Source of the DNA: Sphingopyxis sp. BE259
Lineage (GTDB): Bacteria > Pseudomonadota > Alphaproteobacteria > Sphingomonadales > Sphingomonadaceae
Reading direction: 5' to 3'
Length of the DNA stretch: 64,000 bases
Assembly (NCBI RefSeq): GCF_031457495.1
Contig: NZ_JAVDWM010000001.1
Coordinates: 3,584,001-3,648,000 of the forward strand
The position numbers and the translations under genes are program-made. Positions within the stretch are counted from its first letter, which is position 1; the number at the start of each line of letters is the position of its first letter. This document shows positions 54,901-64,000 of this stretch, in pieces. The notes under the pieces were generated by a model. It saw nothing but the letters and a program-made list of their open reading frames with translations. It was not told where the DNA came from and ran no database searches.

Positions 54901-55047
54901 TTTCGCGATCCGCGATCCGGTAACGACGATGTCGTCCTCGCCGGTTTGCGCCGCGGCGGGCGCCGCGATCAAGGTGATGACCGAGGCCGTGGCGGCCAGA
55001 AACACCTGAGGGCGGGTGCCTGATTTCATGATATTTTTTCCGAACAT
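51952..55047 (-). CDS. TonB-dependent outer membrane receptor (Oar-like, large)
   Basis: A 1031-residue receptor with a signal peptide ([14 protein letters not shown]). The plug domain follows ([48 protein letters not shown]), with [24 protein letters not shown] as the plug core. The C-terminal barrel ends [15 protein letters not shown], without the usual terminal Phe. This class often imports peptides or oligosaccharides; no substrate-binding partner is adjacent. Start ATG 55047; ATG 55029 is an alternative, with GGAA upstream. Confidence 0.9.
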   Translation of the reverse strand: MFGKNIMKSGTRPQVFLAATASVITLIAAPAAAQTGEDDIVVTGSRIAKSEFTSADPIQIIDVAAAKLQGQVQLADILQSAPAAQGSIQITSALSNRIVANGGNDVQTVSLRGLGAERTLVLINGRRAGPAGIRGSVAPFDLNVLPLSVAGEAQVLKTGASSIYGSDAVAGVINILTRNDLNGFEVGGFSSITQHGGGESYGADASFGKTFDRGHIFATVDAFRQQSLTRRDRGFLFCPEEYLKREADGSRADIVDFRTGRPACSSTVGNAIVFGDFSGVDPDGFPTFGPGLIAPNGQAVFAGQYGPEFAGVGIPINAYNPIGVFGPDDFLGVNFDGPSAGALNQFEPVEQDMDVFSGVSRISAFAEGAYDLTDGLTLYGEALFSNRQSRNNSFQVLTLEQFTGASMLPFFLCNPAANNCDPFDIGDPFNGEFGGNLILRPRVLVKSESRADVDYYRGVLGLRGEMGGGWKWDVHGQHSRSDASYTQDVTYQDALASQALRTRSCAGTETAVRGVPCIDIDFTDPRVLRGDFTPAERAFLTGRETGRTLFKQTSAEALLTGKLFTLPAGPFGAAFGANIRRDEIKDTPGEATLAGNVANFTTSGITAGRTVSKEVFGEVEVPLLADMPLIERLTLSGAARYTHVEATRRDGVQDSFSDTTWKVGADWAVTDWLRFRGTWGTSFRAPALFELFLENQTGFLGQQDIDPCIQTAARLAAGAISQRTFDNCAADGIGPTFAGGVGPAIIASGGGIGQLKPETSTAKTVSVILTPDFSGMLWGGLKARLAVDYFDIEVKDAITLLGAGNILRGCYASDVTDEPLCGLFTRTAAGPDAQSVAAVTDRYVNISRQRNRGVDLSLALDQDLGTLGALAFRAQMTWQVEDKVALFPGTTVDDNGKIGNPKWVGDFNLGWMKDGWTLFYGLDVTGAASNQADLLTAQGGDPCRTSGFRPGGRFCPDVSVPATFYHSLSVSRDVADRFRITLGVANLFDTPPPRVSTVVTATPPVIGQAPAFGTQYDYLGRRFFLSVRGSL

Positions 55048-55212
55048 GACAGTTGATCTCGCCCCCCCGGCGGGGAAAAAATACCGTAATCCGCGTTTCG
55101 ATATGGTTACCGACCGCTAAAATTTTGCGGCTGCGTCCTTCGCGCCACACCCCGTCCCGGCTTGTCGCCGCGCCGCCGCGCCGCTAGTCACGCTCGCAAA
55201 GGGAGCGCGCGG

Positions 55213-55545
55213 ATGAGCAAGGCAATGGGTGAAGCGCTGGGGCGGCTCGAGGCGGTGATCCACGACCGGCTCGCCGCGGGCGAAGCCGAAGCCTCCTACG
55301 TCGCCAGCCTCGCCGCCAGGGGCCGCGGCAAGATCGCGCAGAAACTGGGCGAGGAAGCGGTCGAAGCGGTGATCGCCGCGGTCAGCGAGGATGACCCCGC
55401 GCTGATCGGCGAAGCAAGCGACCTCGTCTTCCACCTTTCGATCCTGCTCGCCGAGCGCGGTATCGCGTGGGACGCCATCGCCGCCGAACTCGCTCGCCGC
55501 CACGGCACCTCGGGCCACACCGAAAAAGCCAGCCGCCAGTCCTAG
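55213..55545 (+). CDS. hisE: Phosphoribosyl-ATP pyrophosphatase
   Basis: A 110-residue all-alpha NTP pyrophosphohydrolase, the second step of histidine synthesis. Acidic metal-site residues lie in GRGKIAQKLGEEAVEAVIAAV and ALIGEASDLVFHLSIL. ATG 55213 has GGGAG upstream. It is not beside other his genes here; a HIT gene follows 8 bases later, so they share a transcript. Confidence 0.93.
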   Translation: MSKAMGEALGRLEAVIHDRLAAGEAEASYVASLAARGRGKIAQKLGEEAVEAVIAAVSEDDPALIGEASDLVFHLSILLAERGIAWDAIAAELARRHGTSGHTEKASRQS

Positions 55546-55553
55546 GAGCCCCC

Positions 55554-55931
55554 ATGCCGATCGACGCCACCCAGCCCTATGACGACAGCAATATCTTCGC
55601 GCGCATCCTGCGCGGCGAGCTGCCGTCGAAGACCGTCTATGACGACGACTACGCGCTCGCCTTCCACGACATCAACCCGCAGGCGCCGCTGCATATCCTT
55701 GTGATCCCCAAGGGCGCCTATGTGAGCTGGGACGATTTTTCAGCGCGTGCCAGCGACGCCGAAATCGCCGGTTTCGTTCGCGCCGTCGGGCAGGTCGCGC
55801 GCGATCAAGGGCTCGTCGCCCCCGGCTATCGCCTGCTGGCCAACACCGGGCTCGACAGCCATCAGGAAGTCCCGCACCTCCACGTCCATATCTTTGCGGG
55901 GCAAAAGCTGGGGCCGATGCTCGCGCGATAA
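55554..55931 (+). CDS. HIT-family (HINT-like) nucleotide hydrolase
   Basis: A 125-residue histidine-triad protein with HLHVHIFAG (H-x-H-x-H) near the C-terminus and NIFARILRGELPSKTVYDDDYALAFHDINPQAPLHILVIPKG. HINT proteins hydrolyse adenosine phosphoramidates. GAG lies upstream of ATG 55554. Directly after hisE. The order hisE-HIT is shared by many alphaproteobacteria to my knowledge. Confidence 0.93.
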   Translation: MPIDATQPYDDSNIFARILRGELPSKTVYDDDYALAFHDINPQAPLHILVIPKGAYVSWDDFSARASDAEIAGFVRAVGQVARDQGLVAPGYRLLANTGLDSHQEVPHLHVHIFAGQKLGPMLAR

Positions 55932-56088
55932 ACATCCTTCGCGGGGGCGACGAATAACGCTGTCTATGACCGCCGTCACAGCCGTTTCCCGAAACGCGGC
56001 TAAGCGTTCCCGGTGCGCGGCGACGGGTGGACAGCAGCCCCTGTTTCCAGCAGGATAGAGGCGCGGGTCAAGGCGGGGAGACGGTGCG

Positions 56089-59000
56089 ATGAAAACGGGA
56101 TGGCGCGGGATGGCGGCACGCTTTGCGGGCAAGGCAAAACTCGCACTGATCCTGCCGCTCAGCCTCGCGATGGCGGCCACCGCCGCCGACACCGTCCCGC
56201 AGGTCACGCTCGCCACCCCGGGCAGTTCGGGCACCGGCGACGGCACGATCACCCGCTTCACCCTGCGCTTTTCCGAAGACATGGTGCCGCTCGGCGATCC
56301 GCGCGCCGCCGCCCCCGCGACCAACGACTGCAAATTGCCCGCGACCGGTCGCTGGGTCGATACCCGCACCTGGGTGCTCGAATTCGACAAGCCGCTGCCC
56401 GGCGGGCTGCGCTGCCATGTCGAGCTGAAGAATGGCCTCAAGACCGCGCGCGGCATCACCGTCGCCGGCAACGAACGCTTCGCGCTCGACACCGGCGGTC
56501 CGTCGGCGCGCGCGATCCTCGCGGGCGGGATTTACGACGGGATCGAGGAGGAGCAGATCTTCCTCGTCGCCACCAACGTCGCCGCCGACCGCTCCTCGGT
56601 CGGGCGCTTCGGCTATTGCGCGGTCGATGGCATCGGCGAAAAGATCCCGCTCGACGTCCTGCCGCGCACCACCGCGACCGAGATATTGACCGGGCTCGGT
56701 GACGCCAACTGGTCGCGCCAGTCGTTCACCTATGACGCCGGGCTGCCGCTGCGCCTGCCCGCGGCGGGCGCCGACCGCGAGGCAGCGCTCGACCGCGTCG
56801 TGCCAGTCAAATGCCGCCGCCCGCTACCCCCCGGCCGCGAGATGGCGGTGGTGTGGGACGCGCGCATTTCGCAAGCAGGCGTCCCCGGCCGCACCGCCGG
56901 GCGCGATCAGCGCTTCGATTTCGACGTCCGCCCCGCCTTCACCGCCAAAATGTCGTGCCGCCGCGTCAATCCGCAAGCGGGCTGCAACCCGGTTCAGGAC
57001 GTCACGCTCAGCTTCGCCTCGCCGGTCGCGCGCGACACCGCGCTCGCCGCGACGCTGACCACCGCCGACGGCAAGCGCCTCACCCCCAAAGTCGACGATG
57101 ATGACAAGAATGATGCGTATCTCACCAGCGTCCGCTTCACCGGCCCGCTGCCGCAGAATGTCGACGCGACGCTGACCTTGCCCGCCGATGTCACCGACCA
57201 GAGCGGTCGCAAGCTGCAGAACCAGTCGAACTTCCCGCTGAAATTCCACATCGACCGCGCCCCGCCGCTGGTCAAATTCGCCGCCGAATTCGGCATCCTC
57301 GAAGCGAACGAGGGCGGTGTCCTGCCCGTCAACGTGCGCGGCGTCGAAGGAACGATGGTCAGCAAGAACCTCAAGATGCCCGCCACCGCGCTCAAGGTCG
57401 GCGACGATGATGCCGCGATCGCGCGCTGGCTGAAACGCGTCGATGACGCCGACGATACCGATTATCGCGACGAAAAGGACCGCACCGGCAAAGACATCCG
57501 GGTCAACTACACCGGCAGCAAATCGGTGTTCGCCGATGCCCCCGCGGGCGGCGAGCGCCGCGACCTGCAACTGACCCCGCCCGGCGGCGGTAAGGAATTC
57601 GAAGTCGTCGGCATACCCCTGTCGGAAAAGGGCTTCCACGTCGTCGAAATCGCCAGCCCCGAACTCGGCGCCGCGCTGCTCGGGCGCAAGGCGACGCGCT
57701 ATGTCGCGACCGCGGCGCTCGTCACCAATATGGCGGTGCATTTCAAATGGGGCCGTGAGGGCTCGCTCGCCTGGGTCACCGCGCTCGACACGGGTCTCCC
57801 CGTCGGCGGCGCCGAAATCCGCGTCACCGACAGCTGCACCGGCCGCCTCCTCGCGCGCGGCACCGCGGACAAGGCCGGGCGCCTTGCCTTTGCGGGCGGG
57901 CTGCCCCAGCCCGAAACCTATTCGAGCTGCGAAGATACGCCCGACCCGACCAAGAGCGAGGGCCATGCGCTGATGGTCAGCGCCCGGTCAGGCGATGATT
58001 TCAGCTTCACGCTGACCGATTGGGGCAGCGGCATCCGCCCCTATGATTTCGACCTCCCCTATGGCTGGTCGGAGCGCGAGGATATTCTCCACACCGTCTT
58101 CGACCGTTCGCTCGTCAAGGCGGGCGAGACCGTCCACATGAAGCATATCCTGCGCCGCCCGGTCGGCACCGGCTTCATGACGCCGCAGCCGCTCGCGGGC
58201 AAACTCCGCCTCGTCCACCGCGGCTCCGACACCGAATTCGAGATGCCCTTCGCCATCGCCGCCACCGGCAGCGGCGACAGCGTGTGGAACGTCCCCGCCT
58301 CGGCCCCGATGGGCGATTATGAACTCGTCTTCGTGACGAAGGACAAGGATGGCGAGGACAAGACGATCTGGTCGAACCAGTCGGTCAAGGTCGACGAATA
58401 TCGCCTGCCGACGATGAAGGCCGCGGTCACCGGGCCGAAAACGGCGCTCGTCCGCCCCGCCGCGGTGCCGCTGTCGCTGTTCGTCGGCTATCTGTCGGGC
58501 GGCCCCGCCCCCAACATTCCCGTCGAGCTGCGCACCAATTTCCGTTCGAGCTGGTCGCCGCCCGAAGATTACCGCGACTGGGATTTCGACGGCCAGCCGG
58601 TCAAGGAAGGGGTGATCCAGCTCGACGACAGCGGCGACGAACCCGCCGCCGAGTTGCCGCTGGCGCGCTCGGTACCGCTCAAACTCGACGCCAACGGCGC
58701 CGCGACCGCCAGTGTGACGGTAGACCAGCCGATCACCGAACCGACGGTGATGGCGGCCGAAATGGATTATGAGGACGCCAATGGCGAAACTTTGACCTCC
58801 AGCCGCCGCATCACGCTGTACCCGTCCGCCGTCCGCCTCGGGCTCAAGACCGACGGCTGGCTGATGCGCGACAATGACCTCAAGCTCAATTTCATCGCGC
58901 TCGACCTCGACGGCAAGCCGATCGCGGGCCAGCGCGTCCAAGTCGCGCTCTATAACCGCGAGATCATCACCGCGCGGCGCCGCTTGATCGGCGGCTTCTA

Positions 59001-61929
59001 TGCCTATGACAACCAGATGCGGACGACGAAGCTCGCCGCCAGCTGCTCCGCGACCACCGACCGGCTCGGCCGCGCGCGCTGCGCGATGGCGCCGGGCATT
59101 TCGGGCGAGGTGACCGTGGTCGCGACGACGCTCGACGCCGACGGCAACGAAGCCCGCGCCGTCCGCTCGGTCTGGCTCGCGGGCGACAATGAATGGTGGT
59201 TCGGCGGCGACAATGGCGACCGTATGGACGTAATCGCCGAAAAGCCGCGCTACGCCGCAGGCGACACCGCCAGCTTCCAGGTCCGTATGCCGTTCCGCGA
59301 AGCGACCGCGCTCGTCACCGTCGAACGCGAGGGCGTGCTCTCCAGCTTCGTCGTCCCGCTCAAGGGCACCAACCCCGTCGTCAAGGTCAAGCTGCCCGCG
59401 ACCTATGCCCCCGACGTCTATGTCTCGGTGATGGCGGTGCGTGGGCGCGTGACCGGCGATGAAAGCTGGTTCCGCAAGATGAAGCGCGCGGTCGGCTTCA
59501 AGATCGAGAATAGCGAAGGTGCCCCGCCGACCGCCTTGGTTGATCTGGCCAAGCCCGCCTACCGCATGGGTATCGCGCGGATCAAGGTCGGCTGGGAAGG
59601 CCACCAGCTCGGCGTCAAGGTGAAGGCCGACAAGGAAAAATATGCGGTCCGCGAAACCGCGAAGGTCAGCATCGAGGTCAAGACCCCGGGCGGCAAGGCG
59701 CCCAAAAACGCCGACGTCGCCTTCGCCGCCGTCGACGAAGCCTTGCTCCAGCTCGCCCCCAACCAAAGCTGGGAAGTGATCGAGGCGATGATGGGCGAAC
59801 GCACCCTCGACGTCCTAACCTCGACCGCGCAGATGCAGGTCGTCGGCAAGCGGCACTATGGCCGCAAGGCGCTCGAACCCGGCGGCGGTGGCGGCGGTGA
59901 CCTGTCGGGGCTGACCCGCGAGGATTTCCGCCCCGTCCTGCTGTGGAAGGGCAATGTCCCGCTCGATAGCAAGGGCCGCGCCACGGTCGATGTGCCGCTC
60001 AGCGACAATCTCTCGGGCTTCCGCCTCGTCGCGATCGCCACCGACGGATCGCAATATTTCGGCACCGGCGAAACCACCGTCCGCACCGTCCAGGATCTCG
60101 GCATCTTTGCCGGAATGCCCGAACTCGTCCGCACCGGCGACACCTATGATGCGCGCTTCACGCTGCGCAACGGCACCGATCAGGCGATGGAGGTCACCGC
60201 GACCCCGACGCTGTCGCCCGCCGTCGCGAACGCGCCGCCACTCACCGTCACCATTCCCGCGGGCGGCGCGGTGCCGATCAGCTGGTCGATGACGGCGCCC
60301 GAACAGACCGGCCCGATCGAATGGACGGTCGAGGCGGTCGCCAAGGGCGGCAAGCAGCGCGACCGGCTGGTGTTCCAGCAGATGGTCGATCCCGCGGTGC
60401 CGGTCGAAACCTGGGCCGCCAGCCTGTTCCGCGTCGGCCCCGCCACGACGCTGCCGATCGCGATCCCGGCAGGCGCGTTGCCCGGCGGTTATGTCGACGT
60501 CGCGCTCGCCGGGACGCTCGCGCCGCCCTTGTCGGGGGTGCGCGACTATATGGCTGCCTATCCCTACACCTGCTTCGAACAATCGACCTCGCGCGCCATC
60601 GCGCTTGGTGATCTCGGCCGCTGGCAGGCGCTGGCCGAAGCCATGCCGACCTACCTCGATAGCGACGGGTTGCTGCGCTACTGGCCGAACGAGCGGATGG
60701 AAGGCTCGATCGAGCTCACCGCCTATGTGCTGAGCATCACCGCGGCGAACGGTCACGCGATTCCCGAGGCGTCGAAGGCGAAAATGGTGGGGGCGTTGCA
60801 GGCGGTGGTCGAGGGACGGCTGACCCGAAAAGGTTACGGCCCCTGGGACATCCGCCCCGTCCGCATCGCGGCCTTGGCTGCGCTCGCCCGCAACAATGCT
60901 GCCAGCCCGCAACTGGTCGCCGCGATCGACGTCGCGCCGATTGATATGGCGACCGGCACCCTCGCCGACTGGCTGGTAGCGATCGAAAAGACGCCGGGGG
61001 TCCGCAATGCTCCTTCGCTGCGCACCGCAGCCGAAGCCGAGCTGCGCAAGCGCCTTGTTTACGAAGGCACCCGCCTCGATCTTGTCGACGATGCCAAGGC
61101 GCCGTGGTGGATGATGACCAGCGGCGACGAAATGGCAATCAAGGCGCTTGAAGCCGTGCTTGGCCGCAAAGGCTGGGAGGATGACTCGGGCAAGCTGATG
61201 GTCGGCGTCGCGCAGCGCCAGCGCAAGGGTCATTGGGACACCACCCCTGCCAACGCGTGGGGCGCGGTCACCGTCCGCCGCTTCGCCGCCCTCTACCCAG
61301 CGAGTGCGATCACCGGGGTCACCAACATTAGCCTCGCGAGCGCCACCGCTTCGCAAAACTGGCCGCTGCCCGCCGAAGCGCCCTCGGCGCTGCGCGTCGC
61401 GCTGAACGCGGCAACGATGGGCCTGAAGCATGACGGCAACGGCGCGCCTTGGGCGACGGTCAGCGTCAAGGCGGCGGTGCCGCTCAAGGAGCCGCTCAAC
61501 GCTGGCTACCGGATCAAGCGCTCGGTCAGCATCGTCAAGGCCGCGAACAAGGACCGCTTGACCCGCGGCGACGTGATCAAGGTGCGGATCGAGGTCGTCG
61601 CGGCCGCGGGCCGGACGTGGGTTGTGATCAACGATCCGATCGCTCCCGGCGCGACGATCGTCGGCAACCTCGGCGGCCAGTCCGAAATGCTCGCCGATCA
61701 GGCCAGCGGATCGGGCGCGCAGCCAAGCTACGTCGAACGCGGCCGCGACAGCTGGCGCGGCTATTTCGGCTGGATGCCCGCGGGCACCCACGCGGTCGAA
61801 TATGTCGTGCGCCTCAACGGCTCGGGCCGCTTCAACCTGCCGCAGACGCGGGTCGAGGCGATGTATTCGCCCGCGATCCGCGGCCAGTGGCCGAATGCGC
61901 CGATGACGGTGGCGAGTGTGGGGTCGTGA
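56089..61929 (+). CDS. Periplasmic alpha-2-macroglobulin with thioester motif
   Basis: A 1946-residue protease trap. A hydrophobic signal segment (residues about 15-32, AKLALILPLSLAMAATAA) has no lipobox cysteine, so it is soluble or periplasmic, unlike the lipoprotein YfhM of E. coli. The thioester C-x-E-Q is intact at C1495-Q1498 (YTCFEQSTSRA). The macroglobulin and A2M bait/TED regions follow the usual order: MG domains, a Gly-rich bait-like segment (EPGGGGGGDLSGLTRED, near 1265-1280), TED, receptor-like domain. pbpC follows after two REP-like elements. Together they may repair cell wall after protease attack. Confidence 0.94.
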   Translation: MKTGWRGMAARFAGKAKLALILPLSLAMAATAADTVPQVTLATPGSSGTGDGTITRFTLRFSEDMVPLGDPRAAAPATNDCKLPATGRWVDTRTWVLEFDKPLPGGLRCHVELKNGLKTARGITVAGNERFALDTGGPSARAILAGGIYDGIEEEQIFLVATNVAADRSSVGRFGYCAVDGIGEKIPLDVLPRTTATEILTGLGDANWSRQSFTYDAGLPLRLPAAGADREAALDRVVPVKCRRPLPPGREMAVVWDARISQAGVPGRTAGRDQRFDFDVRPAFTAKMSCRRVNPQAGCNPVQDVTLSFASPVARDTALAATLTTADGKRLTPKVDDDDKNDAYLTSVRFTGPLPQNVDATLTLPADVTDQSGRKLQNQSNFPLKFHIDRAPPLVKFAAEFGILEANEGGVLPVNVRGVEGTMVSKNLKMPATALKVGDDDAAIARWLKRVDDADDTDYRDEKDRTGKDIRVNYTGSKSVFADAPAGGERRDLQLTPPGGGKEFEVVGIPLSEKGFHVVEIASPELGAALLGRKATRYVATAALVTNMAVHFKWGREGSLAWVTALDTGLPVGGAEIRVTDSCTGRLLARGTADKAGRLAFAGGLPQPETYSSCEDTPDPTKSEGHALMVSARSGDDFSFTLTDWGSGIRPYDFDLPYGWSEREDILHTVFDRSLVKAGETVHMKHILRRPVGTGFMTPQPLAGKLRLVHRGSDTEFEMPFAIAATGSGDSVWNVPASAPMGDYELVFVTKDKDGEDKTIWSNQSVKVDEYRLPTMKAAVTGPKTALVRPAAVPLSLFVGYLSGGPAPNIPVELRTNFRSSWSPPEDYRDWDFDGQPVKEGVIQLDDSGDEPAAELPLARSVPLKLDANGAATASVTVDQPITEPTVMAAEMDYEDANGETLTSSRRITLYPSAVRLGLKTDGWLMRDNDLKLNFIALDLDGKPIAGQRVQVALYNREIITARRRLIGGFYAYDNQMRTTKLAASCSATTDRLGRARCAMAPGISGEVTVVATTLDADGNEARAVRSVWLAGDNEWWFGGDNGDRMDVIAEKPRYAAGDTASFQVRMPFREATALVTVEREGVLSSFVVPLKGTNPVVKVKLPATYAPDVYVSVMAVRGRVTGDESWFRKMKRAVGFKIENSEGAPPTALVDLAKPAYRMGIARIKVGWEGHQLGVKVKADKEKYAVRETAKVSIEVKTPGGKAPKNADVAFAAVDEALLQLAPNQSWEVIEAMMGERTLDVLTSTAQMQVVGKRHYGRKALEPGGGGGGDLSGLTREDFRPVLLWKGNVPLDSKGRATVDVPLSDNLSGFRLVAIATDGSQYFGTGETTVRTVQDLGIFAGMPELVRTGDTYDARFTLRNGTDQAMEVTATPTLSPAVANAPPLTVTIPAGGAVPISWSMTAPEQTGPIEWTVEAVAKGGKQRDRLVFQQMVDPAVPVETWAASLFRVGPATTLPIAIPAGALPGGYVDVALAGTLAPPLSGVRDYMAAYPYTCFEQSTSRAIALGDLGRWQALAEAMPTYLDSDGLLRYWPNERMEGSIELTAYVLSITAANGHAIPEASKAKMVGALQAVVEGRLTRKGYGPWDIRPVRIAALAALARNNAASPQLVAAIDVAPIDMATGTLADWLVAIEKTPGVRNAPSLRTAAEAELRKRLVYEGTRLDLVDDAKAPWWMMTSGDEMAIKALEAVLGRKGWEDDSGKLMVGVAQRQRKGHWDTTPANAWGAVTVRRFAALYPASAITGVTNISLASATASQNWPLPAEAPSALRVALNAATMGLKHDGNGAPWATVSVKAAVPLKEPLNAGYRIKRSVSIVKAANKDRLTRGDVIKVRIEVVAAAGRTWVVINDPIAPGATIVGNLGGQSEMLADQASGSGAQPSYVERGRDSWRGYFGWMPAGTHAVEYVVRLNGSGRFNLPQTRVEAMYSPAIRGQWPNAPMTVASVGS

Positions 61930-61952
61930 TGGAACACTCGCCTTCCCTCTCT

Positions 61953-62034
61953 CCGTTCGTGTCGAGCGAAGTCGAGACACCCCGAAGGCGCGCGCCATCC
62001 CCATGGGCATCTCGACTTCGCTCGATGCGAACGG
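61953..62034. repeat. REP-like palindrome, family A
   Basis: Arms CCGTTCGTGTCGAGCGAAGT and ACTTCGCTCGATGCGAACGG, with a few mismatches, enclose about 30 bases. It lies 20 bases after the alpha-2-macroglobulin stop codon. The second REP-like element, of family C, follows 29 bases later. Confidence 0.85.
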
Positions 62035-62062
62035 GGAACGAAAAGGGGAACATCCAAGACCT

Positions 62063-62165
62063 CGTCACCCTGAACTTGTTTCAGGGTTCATGGCCTGCCC
62101 TGTCTTTCGGCGCTGCGCCGAACGAGAACACAGGCCATGGATGCTGAAACAAGTTCAGCATGACG
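62063..62165 (+). repeat. REP-like palindrome, family C, containing the pbpC start codon
   Basis: Arms CGTCACCCTGAACTTGTTTC and GAAACAAGTTCAGCATGACG have the same interior CATGGCCTG/CAGGCCATGG pair as 31458-31560. The terminal ATG of the right arm (62160-62162) is the first in-frame start of pbpC. An in-frame TGA lies 18 bases upstream (62142-62144), also inside the arm. Confidence 0.88.
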
Positions 62166-64000
62166 GAAGAAAGAAAAGCAGGGGCTAGAGCGCCCCGTAA
62201 AAGCCGCTGGCCCCACATCCTCGCCTGGCTCGCGCTCACCGCGCTCATCCTCGCCACCATCGCCCACCTCGCCACCCGCCCACCCCCCATGCCGACCTAC
62301 GCCGCCGTCCGCGCCGACTGGCAGCCCAGCGAAGCCTGGCTCTACGACCGCGACGGACAGCTGCTGGACAGCGAGCGCGTCAATTTCGAACGCCGCCGCC
62401 TCGCCTGGGTACCGCTGAACGCCATCAGCCCCGCCGTCCGCAAGGCCGTCGTGCAAAGCGAAGACCGCCGCTTCTGGTCGCACGGCGGGGTCGACTGGCT
62501 CGCGGTCGCCAGCGCGATTCGGTCGCGCTGGACGGGAGACCGCTCACGCGGCGCCTCGACACTGCCGATGCAGCTCGCGGCCTTCCTCGACCCGAGCCTC
62601 GCCCAGCCGGGCAAGCGCGACTGGCGCACCAAACTCCGCCAGATGCGCGCCGCGCAAGCACTCGCCGCAACCTGGTCGCATGCGCAAATGCTCGAAGCCT
62701 ATTTCAACCTCGTCCCGCTGCGCGGCGAAGCGCAGGGCATCGGCGCCGGGTCGCGCGCCTTGTTCGGCAAGCGCCCCGCCGACATGACCCGCACCGACGC
62801 CGCGCTCTTCGCGGGCCTGCTCCCCAATCCGACCGCAGGCGCCGAAGCCCTCGGCCGCCGCGCCTGCCGTGTCGCCCAAACCAAAGATTGCACCGCGATC
62901 CGCGCCGCCGCCGCGACCCTCGTCTCGGGCGAACATGCCGCGCGCTTCGACCCCGCGCTCGCCCCCCACCTCGCCGTCCGCCTGCTCGACAAGCCCGGCA
63001 AGCGCGTCACCACCACGATCGACCGCCGGATCCAGACCGCCGCGATCGTCGCGCTTCGTCGTCAGCTTGCCGGGCTTGGTTCGGACCGTGTCCGCGACGG
63101 CGCGGTCGTCGTGCTTGACAATGCGACTGGCGAAGTGCTCGCCTATGTCGGCGGGGTCGGTTTGCAATCGACCGCCGCCTCGGTCGACGGCGCCAATGCG
63201 CGGCGGCAGGCGGGATCGACGCTCAAGCCGCATCTCTATGCGCAGGTGATCGAACATGGCTGGCTCACCGCCGCCTCGATCCTCGACGACAGCCCAGTCC
63301 AGCTCGACACCGCCTCGGGCCTCTATGTCCCGAAAAACTACGACCACAGCTTCAAGGGGCCGGTCAGCGTCCGCCACGCGCTCGCCTCGTCGCTCAATGT
63401 CCCCGCCGTCCGCGCTCTCGTCATCGACGACGTTCAGCAGTTCCGCGACCGCCTGTGGGCGCTCGGCTATCACGGCCTGGTCGAGGACGGCGAATATTAC
63501 GGCTTTTCCCTCGCGCTCGGTTCAGCCGAAGTGTCGTTAGTCGAACAGGCCAACGCCTTTCGCACCTTTGCGAATCTCGGGCGCTGGTCGCCGGTCCATT
63601 TCACGCCGGGAGACCGGGCCGGCGAGCCGCAGCAGATCGTCAATCCCGCCGCCGCCTTCATCGTCGGCGACATCCTCGCCGACGCCTCGGCCCGCGCCGA
63701 CGCCTTCGGCGCCGACAGCGCACTCCGCCTCCCGTTCTGGGCCGCCGCCAAGACCGGCACCTCGAAAGGGATGCGCGACAATTGGTGTATCGGCTGGTCC
63801 GACCGCTTCACCGTCGCGGTCTGGGTCGGCAATCTCGAGGGCGATTCGATGCGCGCCGTGTCGGGCACCTCGGGCGCCGCGCCGATCTGGCGCGACGTCA
63901 TGCTTGCGCTCCACGCCGGAAATCCGGGCAAGCCGCCGAAAATGCCCTCGGGCGTCGAGGCGCGCCAGATCACCCTGTCCGGCACCCGCGAACCGCCGCG
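62160..64000 (+). CDS. pbpC: Penicillin-binding protein 1C (cut by window end)
   Basis: The first 613 residues of a bifunctional PBP. A short basic tail and a transmembrane helix (ILAWLALTALILATIAHLA) come first. The transglycosylase domain has QSEDRRFWSHGGVDW and GASTLPMQLAAF. The transpeptidase has S-x-x-K in AGSTLKPHLYA, S-x-N in SSLNVPAVRA and K-T-G in AKTGTS. PBP1C acts with alpha-2-macroglobulin, its upstream neighbour. The only in-frame start near the N-terminus is ATG 62160, inside a REP-like element, with no clear ribosome-binding site. The 3' end lies outside the window. Confidence 0.93.
   Translation, partial: MTEERKAGARAPRKSRWPHILAWLALTALILATIAHLATRPPPMPTYAAVRADWQPSEAWLYDRDGQLLDSERVNFERRRLAWVPLNAISPAVRKAVVQSEDRRFWSHGGVDWLAVASAIRSRWTGDRSRGASTLPMQLAAFLDPSLAQPGKRDWRTKLRQMRAAQALAATWSHAQMLEAYFNLVPLRGEAQGIGAGSRALFGKRPADMTRTDAALFAGLLPNPTAGAEALGRRACRVAQTKDCTAIRAAAATLVSGEHAARFDPALAPHLAVRLLDKPGKRVTTTIDRRIQTAAIVALRRQLAGLGSDRVRDGAVVVLDNATGEVLAYVGGVGLQSTAASVDGANARRQAGSTLKPHLYAQVIEHGWLTAASILDDSPVQLDTASGLYVPKNYDHSFKGPVSVRHALASSLNVPAVRALVIDDVQQFRDRLWALGYHGLVEDGEYYGFSLALGSAEVSLVEQANAFRTFANLGRWSPVHFTPGDRAGEPQQIVNPAAAFIVGDILADASARADAFGADSALRLPFWAAAKTGTSKGMRDNWCIGWSDRFTVAVWVGNLEGDSMRAVSGTSGAAPIWRDVMLALHAGNPGKPPKMPSGVEARQITLSGTREPP

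Noticed and set aside
59815..62010. 731-codon minus-strand open frame opposite the alpha-2-macroglobulin gene (also 57988-59766)
   Set aside because: Mirror of codon bias. Arg/Gly/Asp-rich composition and no domain.

Overview
The window is about 64 kb of high-GC alphaproteobacterial chromosome. It most resembles Sphingomonadaceae, probably Sphingopyxis or a close relative. This is inferred from gene content: a DUF3035/BamF lipoprotein behind ileS-lspA, an Atm1-type exporter like that of Novosphingobium, two large TonB-dependent receptors, LptC/LptA behind an RNase D, and many REP-like palindromes in the spacers. No rRNA, tRNA, CRISPR array, insertion sequence, phage or integrase gene was found. 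The region is mostly core and housekeeping, with a few accessory insertions.

Layout. 1-8.9 kb (minus strand): a truncated GMC oxidoreductase, a tightly overlapping four-gene operon with a sterol-desaturase-family protein, recQ, a KefB/YbaL-type antiporter and an arsenic operon (arsR, ArsI-like, arsC, acr3). 9-16.5 kb (mostly minus): Atm1-type ABC exporter, lptA, lptC, RNase D, a two-domain cold-shock protein (plus strand), Dps, a GDT1-like membrane protein and a diguanylate cyclase. 16.9-26.7 kb (plus): purE-purK-folA-dipeptidase, ribF, glycerophosphodiesterase, ileS-lspA-bamF. 26.7-30.2 kb (minus): a membrane protein, dxs and small proteins. 30.4-34.5 kb: MipA, then a LysR regulator facing a PPOX/GST/tautomerase/YdcZ operon. 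34.5-40 kb: TonB receptor, DUF4189 protein, and a haem-oxygenase-like di-iron protein with a cupin. 40-42.1 kb: TPP riboswitch and thiC. 42.1-45 kb: a low-GC orphan gene with an apparent HEPN motif, an SRAP/HMCES protein and a frameshifted remnant. 45-52 kb: mixed small genes, including arylamine N-acetyltransferase, OsmC, UPF0178, TauE and ung. 52-64 kb: second TonB receptor, hisE-HIT, and the periplasmic alpha-2-macroglobulin/PBP1C pair, cut by the window end.

How the genes work together. The arsenic cassette combines sensing, arsenate reduction, possible organoarsenical demethylation and arsenite efflux. It is preceded by two TTCGAA-centred candidate operators. LptA/LptC serve LPS export, and BamF outer-membrane protein assembly. 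Alpha-2-macroglobulin with PBP1C forms the known bacterial periplasmic protease-trap/peptidoglycan-repair pair. thiC is under a thiamine-pyrophosphate riboswitch.

Most notable: (i) the 592-residue orphan protein at 42122-43900, compositionally foreign, with a C-terminal R-x4-H motif; (ii) a REP-like palindrome carried in frame inside ileS, in a gene that also has two lower-GC segments; (iii) a REP-like palindrome that supplies the only usable start codon of pbpC; (iv) a di-iron/cupin gene pair of unknown function. None is proven to be a new system. The first is the best candidate.
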